Shown here piece after piece: positions 43,931-53,365 of a DNA stretch of 64,000 nt. The position numbers and the translations under genes are program-made. This DNA is from Duganella sp. BJB476 (GTDB lineage: Bacteria > Pseudomonadota > Gammaproteobacteria > Burkholderiales > Burkholderiaceae_D), in contig NZ_QVIO01000001.1 in NCBI RefSeq assembly GCF_003416895.1, positions 744,001 through 808,000 on the forward strand. The letters are read 5' to 3'. The notes beneath the pieces were generated by a model that was not told the origin of the DNA, searched no databases, and saw only the letters and a program-made list of their open reading frames with translations. Numbering within the stretch: position 1 is the first letter of the stretch; every line of letters starts with the position of its first letter.

Positions 43931-44511
43931 TTGATCGAGTCCCAAGATAGGCAAGCCAGTGAGGCCAGCAGATTATTTGGGAGCAGGGCCGATCGCGTGG
44001 GTATCGCCAGCGCCGCAATCTCCTCCGACCATTCGGCAAGTTGAATGCCATGGCATTTGAGCGTGGCCTCGTGCCTGGTCCAGGCGCGGACGAATGCGAG
44101 AGTTTGTTCGGTGGCGGGCGTCGCGGCCAGCGTGGCGCAGACTTCCGGGCCGAGATAGTCGCGCGCCACCGCCTGCCAGTCGAAGATTTCCTCCACCCGC
44201 ATCAAATCGACGCCGACCGCGCCATGCAGGTTGATGGCGGCCAGCGAATATCCGTCTTCGTGAGTGAACGAGCAGCCGATGGCGCTCTCGTCGCCGGCCA
44301 GCGTGATGCGTGGCGCCTGGCCGGGCGTGCTGTCGATGAGGATGTCGACGGCATCGACGCCCAGCACCGCGGCCAGCGCGGCGCGTGCCGCCGAGCGGAT
44401 TTGTTCGCGCGCGCGTGGCCGCTCCACGCTGGTGGTCACGCCTATCACGAACAGGCCGTCCTGTGGCGCCGGCACCGGGCCGGGCCAAGGGGAGACGATC
44501 AACGCGGTCAT
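43927..44511 (-). CDS. 4'-phosphopantetheinyl transferase (Sfp-type)
   Basis: About 194 aa. Transfers the phosphopantetheine arm of CoA to carrier-protein Ser. It has the family motifs GVDLMRVE (Mg-binding Asp) and WTRHEATLK (Glu and Lys), with the HEDGYSLAAI region between. It is smaller than Sfp (about 225 aa) but has both halves. The start overlaps the NRPS stop by 4 nt and its stop overlaps the deacetylase start, so it is a dedicated activator of the adjacent NRPS carrier domain. Confidence 0.86.
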   Translation of the reverse strand: MTALIVSPWPGPVPAPQDGLFVIGVTTSVERPRAREQIRSAARAALAAVLGVDAVDILIDSTPGQAPRITLAGDESAIGCSFTHEDGYSLAAINLHGAVGVDLMRVEEIFDWQAVARDYLGPEVCATLAATPATEQTLAFVRAWTRHEATLKCHGIQLAEWSEEIAALAIPTRSALLPNNLLASLACLSWDSIK

Positions 44512-47500
44512 CGCGCCGGCGCCGCCGGGCAGCCTGCCCAGTAGCCGTTGGCGGGAATCTGCTCGCCCTTCATCACCAGCGTCAACGCGCCGAGACGGGC
44601 GTTGTCGCCGACCACGGCGCTGTACAGCACCGAGCTGCGCGGACCCATGTAGACGCCCTTGCCGATGGTGACGCGGTCGATCTTCATCACGCGGTCTTCG
44701 AACAAATGGGTCTGCGGGCAGGTCAGCGCATTGAGCTCGCTATGGTCGCCGATGTGGACGCAATCGAATTCCGTGATGTCGGTGGTGTCAAGGTAGACGC
44801 CCTTGCCGATGTGGGAACCCAGCATATTGAACGCCAGCGGCAGCCACGGTGTGCCGCGCAGGTAGCGCATGAAGTTCGGCACGGCGATGCCCTCGTAAAG
44901 ATTGGTCACGCCTTCGGACAGCCAGACAAACGGCGTCCACATCGGCTCCGACTGTTTGCGATAGCGGCCGATCAGCAGCCATTTCAACAGCACCACGAAG
45001 AAGTAATTGCCGATGCCGTAGCCCAGGCCCGCCAGGGTCAGGTCCCACGTCACTTCGGACCAGCGTCCCGCGCCGGCGGCCGGCATCACCGCCAGCACCA
45101 GCGTGTAGCCCACCGCGATCACCAGCGCATGCGGCGCGACGATGCGGAATGCCTCGATCAGGCCGCGGCCCAGGCGGCGCATGGGCGACGGATGGAAGGT
45201 CAGGTTTTCAGGATAGCCGCTGGTCTGCTCGCGCGCGGGCAGGTTGATCGGCGGGGAGCCGAGCCAGGTATCGCCGCTCTTCATCTGTTCGTTGTCCGGC
45301 GCGCGCGAGTGCACGCCGATCAGCACACTCTCCGGCAGGATGGTGCCGTCCGGGATGTAGGCGCCGTTGCCGACGAAGCTGCGGTTTGAAATCACGGTCG
45401 GCTTCATGATCATCCAGCCGCCGTCGATTTCCTCGTCGCCCAGCATCACCGCATCGGCGATGAAGGTTTCGTCGCCCAGGGTCAGCATGTCCGGTACCAC
45501 GCCCAGCGCGGTGGAGATCTCGGCATCCTTGCCGACCTTGGCGCCCAGCAGGCGATACCAGTACGGCGCGAACACCGTGGCGTAAATGCCGTGCAGGACG
45601 TTGAGGCTCGATTCCTGGATCTGGCTCACCAGCCATTTGGCGCAGTAGGTGTTGCTGTGGATGGCCGAGCGGCCCGGCTGCAGGCGTGGCAGCACGCTCC
45701 AGCGGATGCCGGCCGACAGCAATGCCGTCAGCACGATCAGCACCGTACTGGCGGGGAAGGCCAGCAGGAAGTAGCGCAGCAGCTGGATGCGCAGGTCGTC
45801 GCCCTGGATCCACGGCAGCCAGCCTTGTTCGTCGAACCAGTCGATCAGCACGAAGCTCGGGAACACCGGCATGAAGAACAGCGTGACGATCAGCAGGATG
45901 CCGAAGATGAAGAACAGGCCTTCGCCCATGCGGCGCGCGGCGCTGACCTGGGGGCGCGGCGGCAGGCGGGCGGTGTCGAATGCGCCGGTATCGCGCGCCG
46001 GCGAGCCGGCCCAGACGCGGCCAGCCGGGACGCGCATGCCGTCGCTCAGCGCCGACTGGCCTTCCAGGTGGCCCAGCGCTTCGATATGCGTATTCCCTTC
46101 CAGGACGGCGAAGGAACTGACGCAGGCGTCGTCTTCCAGCGTGATCTGGCCCAGCAGCAGGCGGCCGCGCTGCACGCGGGCGTTCTCGAAATTGACGGCG
46201 TTGCCGATGCTGACGTTGTCGCCGATGCTGAGCAAATCGGGCGAGCGCAGGGTCATCGAGCCGATGATGACATCCTTGCCCACCTTGGCGCCCAGCGCGC
46301 GCAGCCACCAGGCGCTGAGCGAGGAGCCGCTCAGCAGGTAGGCCGGCGCCGCTTCCACCAGCCGGTCGGCCAGCCACCAGCGGTAGTAGGTGACGCCCCA
46401 CAGCGGATAGTCGCCAGCCTTCAGACGGCCGGCGATCAGCCATTTGCCGGCGATGGCGATGGCGAATTCGCCGATGGTCGCCAGCAGGAACACGCCGACC
46501 GAGGCGGCGATGGCGATCGCCACCGAGTCGCCCGGATCGCCGGTGAAGAAGTGGTAGGTGAAGAACGGCGCCAGCCACTGCGCCATGCGCAGCGCCACCA
46601 GTGCCGGCATCGCGGCCACTTGCGCCAGGCCGCAGGTCCAGCGCTTGAGCGTGGAGGGCGGCGTCCAGTCGGCTTCCACTTCGGCCGCGATGGGCGCGTC
46701 GGCCAGCACCTGCGCGATCTTGCCGACCTGGCGTTGCTGGTAGATGTCGCGCACGGTGATGTGGGCGAAGCGCGGATCGGCGCGCAGGGCCGAGGCCAGG
46801 CGCGCGGCGAAGAACGAGTGGCCACCGAGGTCGGTGAAGAAGTCGGCCTGGCGCAGCACCGGCTGGCCGGGGAACAGCGCGGCCAGCGCGGCGAACAGCG
46901 CTACTTCGGCCGGGGTTTCGGGCAGGTCGGAATCTTCGTTGCCGCCGGCCGGCGGTGCGCTCAGCGGCATGGCCTTGAGCGCCTTGCGGTCGATTTTGCC
47001 CGAGGTCAGGCGCGGCATGGCTTCCTGCATTTCGTAGCGGCCGGGGACCATGTACGGCGGCAGCTTGGCGGCCAGGCTGGCGCGCAGGGCTTTGGTGTCG
47101 AGCGTAGCGCCGGCTTCCGGCACGATGTAGGCCACCAGTTGGTCGATGCCGTCGTCCTTGCGCAGCAGGACGGCGACGGTGCCTACGCCTTCCTGTTGCG
47201 CCAGCACGGCTTCGATCTCGCCCAGCTCCACGCGGAAGCCGCGGATCTTCACCTGGTCGTCGGCGCGGCCCAGGCACAGTACTTCGCCGTCGGCGTCGAT
47301 GCGGGCCAGGTCGCCGGTGCGGTACAGGCGGGCGTCGTGCTGGCCGCTGGACCACGGATTGGCCAGGAATTTTTCTTCGGTCAGGTCCGGGCGGCCCAGG
47401 TAGCCGGCCGCCAGGCCGGGACCGGTGATGCACAGCTCACCGATCTCGCCGCGCGGCAGCAGGCGCAAGGCCGGCATGGCGTTGGTGTCGATCACCAGCA

Positions 47501-48539
47501 GGCCGTAGTTGGGCAGCGGCGTGCCGATGGTGACCGGATGGCCCGGCTGCAGGCGCGCCAGGCTGGCCGAGACCGTGGCCTCGGTCGGGCCGTAGGTGTT
47601 GAACATCTGCCGGCCGGCGCGCGACCAGCGCTCCACCAGCGATTCCGGGCACATCTCGCCGCCCAGGTTGATCAGGCGCAGGCTGGGCACTTCCTGATTG
47701 AACAGCGCCAGCAGGGTGGGCACGGCGTGCAGCACCGTGACCTGGTTCTCGTCCAGCATGCGCGGCAGCGTTTCCGGGTCGCCGCTGATTTCCTTGGGGC
47801 CTATCCACAGCGTGGCGCCGGCCAGGTAGGCGATCCAGATCTCTTCGAACGACATGTCGAAGGCCACCGAGAAGCCTTGATACACCTTGTCCTGCGCCGT
47901 GACGCCGAGCACCGCGTTCTCGCTGCGCAGGAAGTGGCAGATGCTGCGCTGGGTGATCAGGATGCCTTTCGGCTTGCCGGTCGAGCCGGAAGTGTAGATG
48001 ACGTAGGCCGGCACGTCGGGCGACACGGCGCCGCGGCGCGACAGCGTGCTGCCGGCGGCGGGGGCGGCCAGCAGCGCTTCGGCAGTCCAGACGGGGCGGC
48101 TGAAAGTGTCGAGCGCGGCCAGGCGAGGCGCCAGGGCGGCGCAGGTCAGCACGCCGGCGCCGTCGGCGTCGTCCAGGCAGACTTGCAGGCGGTCGACGGG
48201 GGTGTCCTCGTCGACCGGCAGCCAGGCGGCGCCGGCCTTGGCGATGCCGGCCTGCAGCACCAGCAGCTCGATCCCGCGCGGCAGCCACAGGCCGACGATC
48301 TGGCCCGGCTGCACGCCGGCATCGATCAGGCGCGCGGCCACCAGGTCGGCCTGGGCGTTCAATTCGCGATAGCTGAGGCGGCGGTCGCCGAAGATCAGGG
48401 CGGTCTGGTCGGGAGTGCGGGCGGCGCTTGCTTCCAGCAGGTCCGCCAGGATTTCCTCGCGCAGCAAGTCGCTTTGCGGTTTCCCGTAAAGGATGTCTGG
48501 ATGCGATTGTGGAATGTGCGGCGTTACTGGGTCGTTCAT
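44508..48539 (-). CDS. Pls/PosA-type single-module NRPS with membrane acyltransferase-like end
   Basis: About 1343 aa. Domains: adenylation (about 35-530; YVIYTSGSTGKPKG, NTYGPTEATV, LYRTGDLARIDADGEVLCLG), peptidyl carrier (about 545-610; LGGHSFF with Ser575 as pantetheine site), then a long C-terminal region with membrane segments and hexapeptide left-handed beta-helix repeats (about 740-860, 1010-1110, 1230-1340). No condensation or thioesterase domain exists. This matches the 'NRPS terminal domain' of Pls (epsilon-poly-L-lysine synthetase) and PosA-like proteins. The product is unknown: a homopolymer of an amino acid or an acyl-amino acid transfer is possible. The following PPTase and deacetylase are coupled to it. 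Confidence 0.9.
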   Translation of the reverse strand: MNDPVTPHIPQSHPDILYGKPQSDLLREEILADLLEASAARTPDQTALIFGDRRLSYRELNAQADLVAARLIDAGVQPGQIVGLWLPRGIELLVLQAGIAKAGAAWLPVDEDTPVDRLQVCLDDADGAGVLTCAALAPRLAALDTFSRPVWTAEALLAAPAAGSTLSRRGAVSPDVPAYVIYTSGSTGKPKGILITQRSICHFLRSENAVLGVTAQDKVYQGFSVAFDMSFEEIWIAYLAGATLWIGPKEISGDPETLPRMLDENQVTVLHAVPTLLALFNQEVPSLRLINLGGEMCPESLVERWSRAGRQMFNTYGPTEATVSASLARLQPGHPVTIGTPLPNYGLLVIDTNAMPALRLLPRGEIGELCITGPGLAAGYLGRPDLTEEKFLANPWSSGQHDARLYRTGDLARIDADGEVLCLGRADDQVKIRGFRVELGEIEAVLAQQEGVGTVAVLLRKDDGIDQLVAYIVPEAGATLDTKALRASLAAKLPPYMVPGRYEMQEAMPRLTSGKIDRKALKAMPLSAPPAGGNEDSDLPETPAEVALFAALAALFPGQPVLRQADFFTDLGGHSFFAARLASALRADPRFAHITVRDIYQQRQVGKIAQVLADAPIAAEVEADWTPPSTLKRWTCGLAQVAAMPALVALRMAQWLAPFFTYHFFTGDPGDSVAIAIAASVGVFLLATIGEFAIAIAGKWLIAGRLKAGDYPLWGVTYYRWWLADRLVEAAPAYLLSGSSLSAWWLRALGAKVGKDVIIGSMTLRSPDLLSIGDNVSIGNAVNFENARVQRGRLLLGQITLEDDACVSSFAVLEGNTHIEALGHLEGQSALSDGMRVPAGRVWAGSPARDTGAFDTARLPPRPQVSAARRMGEGLFFIFGILLIVTLFFMPVFPSFVLIDWFDEQGWLPWIQGDDLRIQLLRYFLLAFPASTVLIVLTALLSAGIRWSVLPRLQPGRSAIHSNTYCAKWLVSQIQESSLNVLHGIYATVFAPYWYRLLGAKVGKDAEISTALGVVPDMLTLGDETFIADAVMLGDEEIDGGWMIMKPTVISNRSFVGNGAYIPDGTILPESVLIGVHSRAPDNEQMKSGDTWLGSPPINLPAREQTSGYPENLTFHPSPMRRLGRGLIEAFRIVAPHALVIAVGYTLVLAVMPAAGAGRWSEVTWDLTLAGLGYGIGNYFFVVLLKWLLIGRYRKQSEPMWTPFVWLSEGVTNLYEGIAVPNFMRYLRGTPWLPLAFNMLGSHIGKGVYLDTTDITEFDCVHIGDHSELNALTCPQTHLFEDRVMKIDRVTIGKGVYMGPRSSVLYSAVVGDNARLGALTLVMKGEQIPANGYWAGCPAAPAR

Positions 48540-48676
48540 GTTGAAACTTTATTCTGTGTCGGCGGGTGTCATTGTACGGTACGGCTGTGCGTTCCAATAG
48601 AGGAAGAATGCAAGTTCCGCTTACAGCCTTTACAATAAGAAATATGGGATCTTCCCCTGTGTCACGAAGGAGCCGC

Positions 48677-50179
48677 ATGTCACCGACCCGTCCGTTTATC
48701 GCCCCCATGCAATTTGACGATCCGATTGCCGCTTATGAACAGGTGTTGGCCATCTACGAGGCCAACGTCGCCCACTTGCGCGACGCCATGAAACGCTTTG
48801 TCGCCGGCGAGGACGTCGGCGAGCACGTGCGCGGGTGCTACCCCTTTGTGCGGGTCCATACCGACACCGTGGCCCGCGCCGATTCGACGCTGGCGTTCGG
48901 CTTTGTGGCCGGCCCCGGCACCTACGAAACCACGCTGACCCGGCCGGACCTGTTCGCCCGCTACTACCAGCAACAGTTCAAGCTGCTGCTGAAGAATCAC
49001 GGCAGCCATCACCTGCGTATCGAGGTGGGCACCAGTTCGCAGCCGATTCCGATCCACTTTTCGTTTGCCGAGCACGAGCACATCGAAGGCAATATGAGCG
49101 CGGAACGGCGCCTGCTGATGCGCGATGTATTTGACCTGCCCAACCTTGCCGCGATGGACGACGGCATCGCCAACGGCACCCACGAGCCGCCGCCGGGCGA
49201 GGCGCAGCCGCTGTCGCTGTTCACGGCGCCGCGCGTGGACTATTCGCTGCAACGGCTGCGCCATTACACCGGCACCTCGTGCGAGCACTTCCAGAAGTTT
49301 GTGTTGTTCACCAACTACCAGTTCTATATCGACGAATTCGTCAAGCTGGGCCACGAGCTGATGGGCCAGGCCGCCGGCGCGCCGGGCGACGACTACATCG
49401 CCTTCATCGAGCCTGGCAATATGGTCACGCGCCGCGTCGGCCAGGCGGTCCAGGCCAGCGACGCCCACGGCGCGCCGCTGCCGCGCCTGCCGCAGATGCC
49501 TGGTTACCACCTGATCCGCGCCGACGGCACCGGCATTTCGATGGTCAATATCGGGGTCGGTCCGGCCAATGCCAAGACCATCACCGACCATATCGCCGTG
49601 CTGCGCCCGCATGCCTGGCTGATGCTGGGCCATTGCGCCGGCCTGCGCAACACCCAGCAACTGGGCGATTACGTGCTGGCGCACGGCTATGTTCGCGAAG
49701 ACCATGTGCTCGACGAGGACTTGCCGCTGTGGGTGCCGATCCCGCCGCTGGCCGAGGTGCAGGTGGCGATCGAGGCCGCCGTGGCCGAGGTGACGCAGCT
49801 GACCGGCCACGACCTGAAGCGCGTGATGCGCACCGGCACCGTCGCCAGCACCGACAACCGCAACTGGGAACTGCTGCCGCAACGCACGCCGGAGCGCCGT
49901 TTCAGCCAGAGCAGGGCGATCGCGCTGGACATGGAAAGCGCCACCATCGCCGCCAACGGTTTCCGTTTCCGCGTGCCGTACGGGACTTTGTTGTGCGTGA
50001 GCGACAAGCCCATGCATGGTGAGATCAAGTTACCGGGCATGGCTAACCAGTTTTACCGCGAGCGTGTCGACCAGCATTTGCGCATCGGCATCCGGGCGCT
50101 GGAACTGCTGCGCGCCTTGGGCGTGGACAAGCTTCATAGCCGCAAGTTACGCAGTTTCACGGAAGTCGCTTTCCAGTAA
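48677..50179 (+). CDS. amn: AMP nucleosidase
   Basis: About 500 aa. Hydrolyses AMP to adenine and ribose 5-phosphate. The N-terminal AMP nucleosidase domain (TRPFIAPMQFDDPIAAYEQV, HTDTVARADSTLAFGFVAGP, YYQQQFKLLLKNHGSHHLRI) and a nucleoside-phosphorylase-like C-terminal domain (GYHLIRADGTGISMVNIGVG, AWLMLGHCAGLRNTQQLGDY; catalytic-type ALDMESATIAANGFRFRVPY) are both complete. AAGGAG 5 nt upstream of 48677 fixes the start. It diverges from the NRPS gene and ends in a terminator at 50201-50227. Length is normal. Confidence 0.93.
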   Translation: MSPTRPFIAPMQFDDPIAAYEQVLAIYEANVAHLRDAMKRFVAGEDVGEHVRGCYPFVRVHTDTVARADSTLAFGFVAGPGTYETTLTRPDLFARYYQQQFKLLLKNHGSHHLRIEVGTSSQPIPIHFSFAEHEHIEGNMSAERRLLMRDVFDLPNLAAMDDGIANGTHEPPPGEAQPLSLFTAPRVDYSLQRLRHYTGTSCEHFQKFVLFTNYQFYIDEFVKLGHELMGQAAGAPGDDYIAFIEPGNMVTRRVGQAVQASDAHGAPLPRLPQMPGYHLIRADGTGISMVNIGVGPANAKTITDHIAVLRPHAWLMLGHCAGLRNTQQLGDYVLAHGYVREDHVLDEDLPLWVPIPPLAEVQVAIEAAVAEVTQLTGHDLKRVMRTGTVASTDNRNWELLPQRTPERRFSQSRAIALDMESATIAANGFRFRVPYGTLLCVSDKPMHGEIKLPGMANQFYRERVDQHLRIGIRALELLRALGVDKLHSRKLRSFTEVAFQ

Positions 50180-50200
50180 ATCTATGCAAAAAATGCATGA

Positions 50201-50227
50201 AAGCCCGCCGAATGCGGGCTTTTTTTT
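50201..50227 (+). terminator. Rho-independent terminator after amn
   Basis: 8-bp stem AAGCCCGC/GCGGGCTT (50201-50208 with 50214-50221), loop CGAAT, followed by a run of T. It lies 21 nt past the amn stop and isolates amn from the pentose locus. Confidence 0.88.
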
Positions 50228-50246
50228 CACTTTCTCTACCTGTGGC

Positions 50247-50264
50247 GATACTTTTTTCGGTATC
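50247..50264. promoter_or_regulatory. GATAC-N8-GTATC palindrome upstream of the pentose-locus TonB receptor
   Basis: GATAC at 50247-50251 and GTATC at 50260-50264, flanked by C and G to extend the arms to 6 bp. It is 100-117 nt before the TonB receptor ATG. The same motif with the same spacing occurs at 56810-56827 before the dehydratase gene. Probable shared operator. Confidence 0.55.
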
Positions 50265-50363
50265 GAAAACCGGAAAAAATTGATTGGTTTGTTTTTTAGC
50301 CAGACCCTAAGATGATTTCGAGGTTGCTGCACAAAACTATAAAACAGATAACACAGGAGACGT

Positions 50364-53261
50364 ATGAACATCATATCAACCGGGACTTCCCAGTCCCAGG
50401 CGACGCATCGCCTCGTCCTGAAAACCGGCGTCGCGGTGCTGGCCGCGGCCGGCCTGCTCAGCAGCGCCTCGGTGTGGGCGCAGGCGGCCGCCGAGAAGAC
50501 GGAACCGAAGGACACCGCGCCCGACACCGCGACCGTGGTCGTCACGGGCGTCAAGGCATCGCTGATCAAGAGCCTGGCGATCAAGCGCACCAGCGACCAG
50601 GTCGTGGAATCGGTCGTTGCCGAAGACATCGGCAAGCTGCCCGATAACAATGTCGTCGAAGCGCTGCAGCGCGTTACGGGGGTACAGGTCACCAACCGCG
50701 CCGGCGGCGAAGTCGGCACCTTGTCCATTCGTGGCCTGCCCGACGTCCAAACCACCTGGAATGGCCGCAATATTTTCACAGCGTCCGGCACGCAGGTCGC
50801 GCTGCAGGACATTCCCTCGACCCTGGTTCGCCAGATTGACGTCTACAAGACGCGCGACGCCAGCCAGCTGGACACCGGAATTGCCGGCCAGGTTGACGTC
50901 AAGTCGCTTCGGCCATTCGATTTCAAGGGACCGAAAGTGTCGCTTTCGGCGCGCGAAACCTATCTCGATCCTGCGAAAAAGGCGAACCCGCAGCTTAGCG
51001 CCATGTTAAGCAACCGCTGGGAAACCGGCATCGGCGAAGTCGGCGCCCTGGTCAATCTGTCGGCCAGCGAGACGAAGTACCGCAATGAAAGTGTGACGCC
51101 TGGCGCCATGGTGCCGTTTGCCAGCCCCAATGCCGCCGAAGTTCCGCCAGGTTACACGCCTTTGCAGCGCATCTTCGACAACAATATCTGGACGCCTGGT
51201 ACCCATACCGGCTTGCCGATGGCAGCGGGTTCAACGCTGGATTTCAACGGCAAAGCCTATCCTTATTACCTGGCGCGTGACGCCGTTTTCCAGAGCGACG
51301 TTCAGGGGAAGCGAGAGCGTCCCGCCGCCAATCTCGCCTTGCAGTGGAAACCGAACAGTGATTCGGTCTACACCTTCGAATCGATGTACAACGGTTATCG
51401 TGACAAGTCCTTCAATCAGTTGCTGTTCAGCTTTGTCGACTGGTGGGGCGATCTCGGCAGCAACCCTGCGGGGACGATGACGACGTACCCGGGAACCAAC
51501 GTTATCAAGAGCCGTAAAGTCAATAACGTCTATGGCTTCAACAGCGGCGACTACACCACGTCGGCAACCGATTCCTACGTTTATGCCCTGAATGGCAAGT
51601 GGAACGTTGGCGACCGCCTGAAGCTGGAAGGCGATGTGTCGTACCAGACCAGCACCTATCACTCGGAATTCACCGCCACCCGGATTGATCGCGTTGCACC
51701 TTCCATCAACGTCGACTTCAATGCCGGCGGCGGCAACACGGCCTTCCATTTCAACAACGATGCCGACCTGACCGACGCGACCAAGTGGAATGTTGCGCAG
51801 TTCTACGATAACGCCAACCGCAATACGGGCAGCGCCGCGACGGCCAATCTGTCGGGCGTCTACGATACCAGCTGGGGGCCGCTGGAGACGATCCACTTCG
51901 GCGCGCGCTTCGACGACCGCAAGGCGTCGGAGGCTAACCGGACCCAATCGGGCACCTTGAACCGCAACCTCGCCTCGCTGGGTTCGGAGTATTCCTCCAC
52001 CAACTCGAACTTCGGGACGGCCATTTCGGACGTTCCGCGCTCGTGGGTGGAGCCGAATGCCTACTACATCCGCGACCATATCGACGACTGGCGTAAGCTG
52101 TTTAGCTCGACTGATCCGAACTTCCTGACAACGGACAAGCTGAGCCTGCAGAAGACGTTCGGGGTCGAAGAAAAGACGAGCAACCTGTTCCTGATGGGGA
52201 ATACCCAAAACGAGCTGTTCGGCCATCGCCTGCGCGGCAATTTCGGCGTGCGCTACGTCAAGGTCGATACCGACATGACCTTCTATAAGGTGGATGCCAC
52301 CACCAAGGCGGTCACGCCGTCCAGTGCCAGCAAGTCGACCAGCAAGGTCTTGCCCAGCATGACGCTGATTTACGACCCATCCAAGGACGTAGTGCTGCGC
52401 TTTAACTATGGTGAAACCCTGCGCCGCCCGAACTTCGGTGATCTGAATCCTGTCTTGCAACTCGGTGACGACGTTTCGAAAGTGGGTTACGGCTCGGGCA
52501 GCGGCGGCAATCCGGACCTGAAACCGACGCGCTCCAAGAACCTGGATCTGACGGCTGAGTGGTATTTCCAGAAGGACAGCGCACTCTACGGCACTGCGTT
52601 CAAGCGCAAGATCGACGGCCTGGTCGTGGGCTTGCGTCGCAAGGTACACGTCGATCCGGCGAACGACCCGTTCCGCAACTCGACCTCGGGCGGCGACCAT
52701 ACGAACGGCTATGACTACGTCATCAACTCGCCGGTCAACGCCTCCAACGGCACGATCAGTGGCGCCGAGCTTGGCTTGATCTACTTCCCGAAGGGGCTGC
52801 CGAGCCTGCTGGACGGCCTGGGATTCCAGGGCAGCTATACGCGACTGACCTCGTCGCAGAACGTGCCTGATGCCAATGATGCCGGCGTCATCGTCTCTCA
52901 GCTCGAGACACCGTTCTTCGGCGTGTCCAACAGCTCCTACAACGCCACCCTGGCTTACGAAAAGGGCCCGATCAGCACGCGCTTGTCCTATGTCTGGCGC
53001 TCCGGCTTCCTGGCCAGCAACGAAGCCGCCTTGTTTGCAAATCCGATTGGCATCTGGCGTCATCCGGAAAAGAGTGTCGACATGCAAATCTCCTACAAAA
53101 TCAACGACAATATGTCGGTCGATATCAGTGGAGTCAACCTGACGAACGAAATGCAGCAGCAGTACTACCACTTCGGTGATGCGGGTAACGCGCAACTGAC
53201 CAATTTCGGTACACTCCAGATCGGACGTTCGGTCTCGGTTGGCTTGCGCTGGAAGATGTGA
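50364..53261 (+). CDS. TonB-dependent receptor, carbohydrate-type (TonB-Xanth-Caul)
   Basis: About 965 aa. Signal peptide ending LLSSASVWAQA; AGGAG before the ATG. Plug domain with VVVTGVKASLIKSLAIKRTS, DIGKLPDNNVVEALQRVTGV and SIRGLPDVQTTWNGR, the signature of the Xanthomonas/Caulobacter carbohydrate receptor family; the barrel ends in GRSVSVGLRWKM. It is the first gene of the pentose locus, followed by symporter, GH43 and epimerase, so it probably imports an arabinose- or xylose-containing oligosaccharide. Confidence 0.92.
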   Translation: MNIISTGTSQSQATHRLVLKTGVAVLAAAGLLSSASVWAQAAAEKTEPKDTAPDTATVVVTGVKASLIKSLAIKRTSDQVVESVVAEDIGKLPDNNVVEALQRVTGVQVTNRAGGEVGTLSIRGLPDVQTTWNGRNIFTASGTQVALQDIPSTLVRQIDVYKTRDASQLDTGIAGQVDVKSLRPFDFKGPKVSLSARETYLDPAKKANPQLSAMLSNRWETGIGEVGALVNLSASETKYRNESVTPGAMVPFASPNAAEVPPGYTPLQRIFDNNIWTPGTHTGLPMAAGSTLDFNGKAYPYYLARDAVFQSDVQGKRERPAANLALQWKPNSDSVYTFESMYNGYRDKSFNQLLFSFVDWWGDLGSNPAGTMTTYPGTNVIKSRKVNNVYGFNSGDYTTSATDSYVYALNGKWNVGDRLKLEGDVSYQTSTYHSEFTATRIDRVAPSINVDFNAGGGNTAFHFNNDADLTDATKWNVAQFYDNANRNTGSAATANLSGVYDTSWGPLETIHFGARFDDRKASEANRTQSGTLNRNLASLGSEYSSTNSNFGTAISDVPRSWVEPNAYYIRDHIDDWRKLFSSTDPNFLTTDKLSLQKTFGVEEKTSNLFLMGNTQNELFGHRLRGNFGVRYVKVDTDMTFYKVDATTKAVTPSSASKSTSKVLPSMTLIYDPSKDVVLRFNYGETLRRPNFGDLNPVLQLGDDVSKVGYGSGSGGNPDLKPTRSKNLDLTAEWYFQKDSALYGTAFKRKIDGLVVGLRRKVHVDPANDPFRNSTSGGDHTNGYDYVINSPVNASNGTISGAELGLIYFPKGLPSLLDGLGFQGSYTRLTSSQNVPDANDAGVIVSQLETPFFGVSNSSYNATLAYEKGPISTRLSYVWRSGFLASNEAALFANPIGIWRHPEKSVDMQISYKINDNMSVDISGVNLTNEMQQQYYHFGDAGNAQLTNFGTLQIGRSVSVGLRWKM

Positions 53262-53276
53262 TCTGTGTTGAGGAGC

Positions 53277-53350
53277 TGACGCTGACGGGGATCCCATTTG
53301 CTGCCGGCTTGCCGGCGCCAGATGGGGTTCCCGCTAGCGGGAATGACAAC
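53277..53350. repeat. REP-like palindromic intergenic element
   Basis: The gap between TonB receptor and symporter contains a perfect 16-bp palindrome TTCCCGCTAGCGGGAA (53328-53343), preceded by GC-rich dyads (GCCGGCTTGCCGGC at about 53303-53316). The GGGAATGAC edge resembles widespread bacterial intergenic repeats. It may stabilise the upstream mRNA end or attenuate the downstream genes. Confidence 0.55.
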
Positions 53351-53365
53351 CTGGTGGAGTATTCG

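Noticed and set aside
45591..48638. A 1015-codon open frame antisense to the NRPS gene
   Set aside because: Low-complexity composition with no domain; the opposite strand encodes clear adenylation, carrier and hexapeptide-repeat domains.
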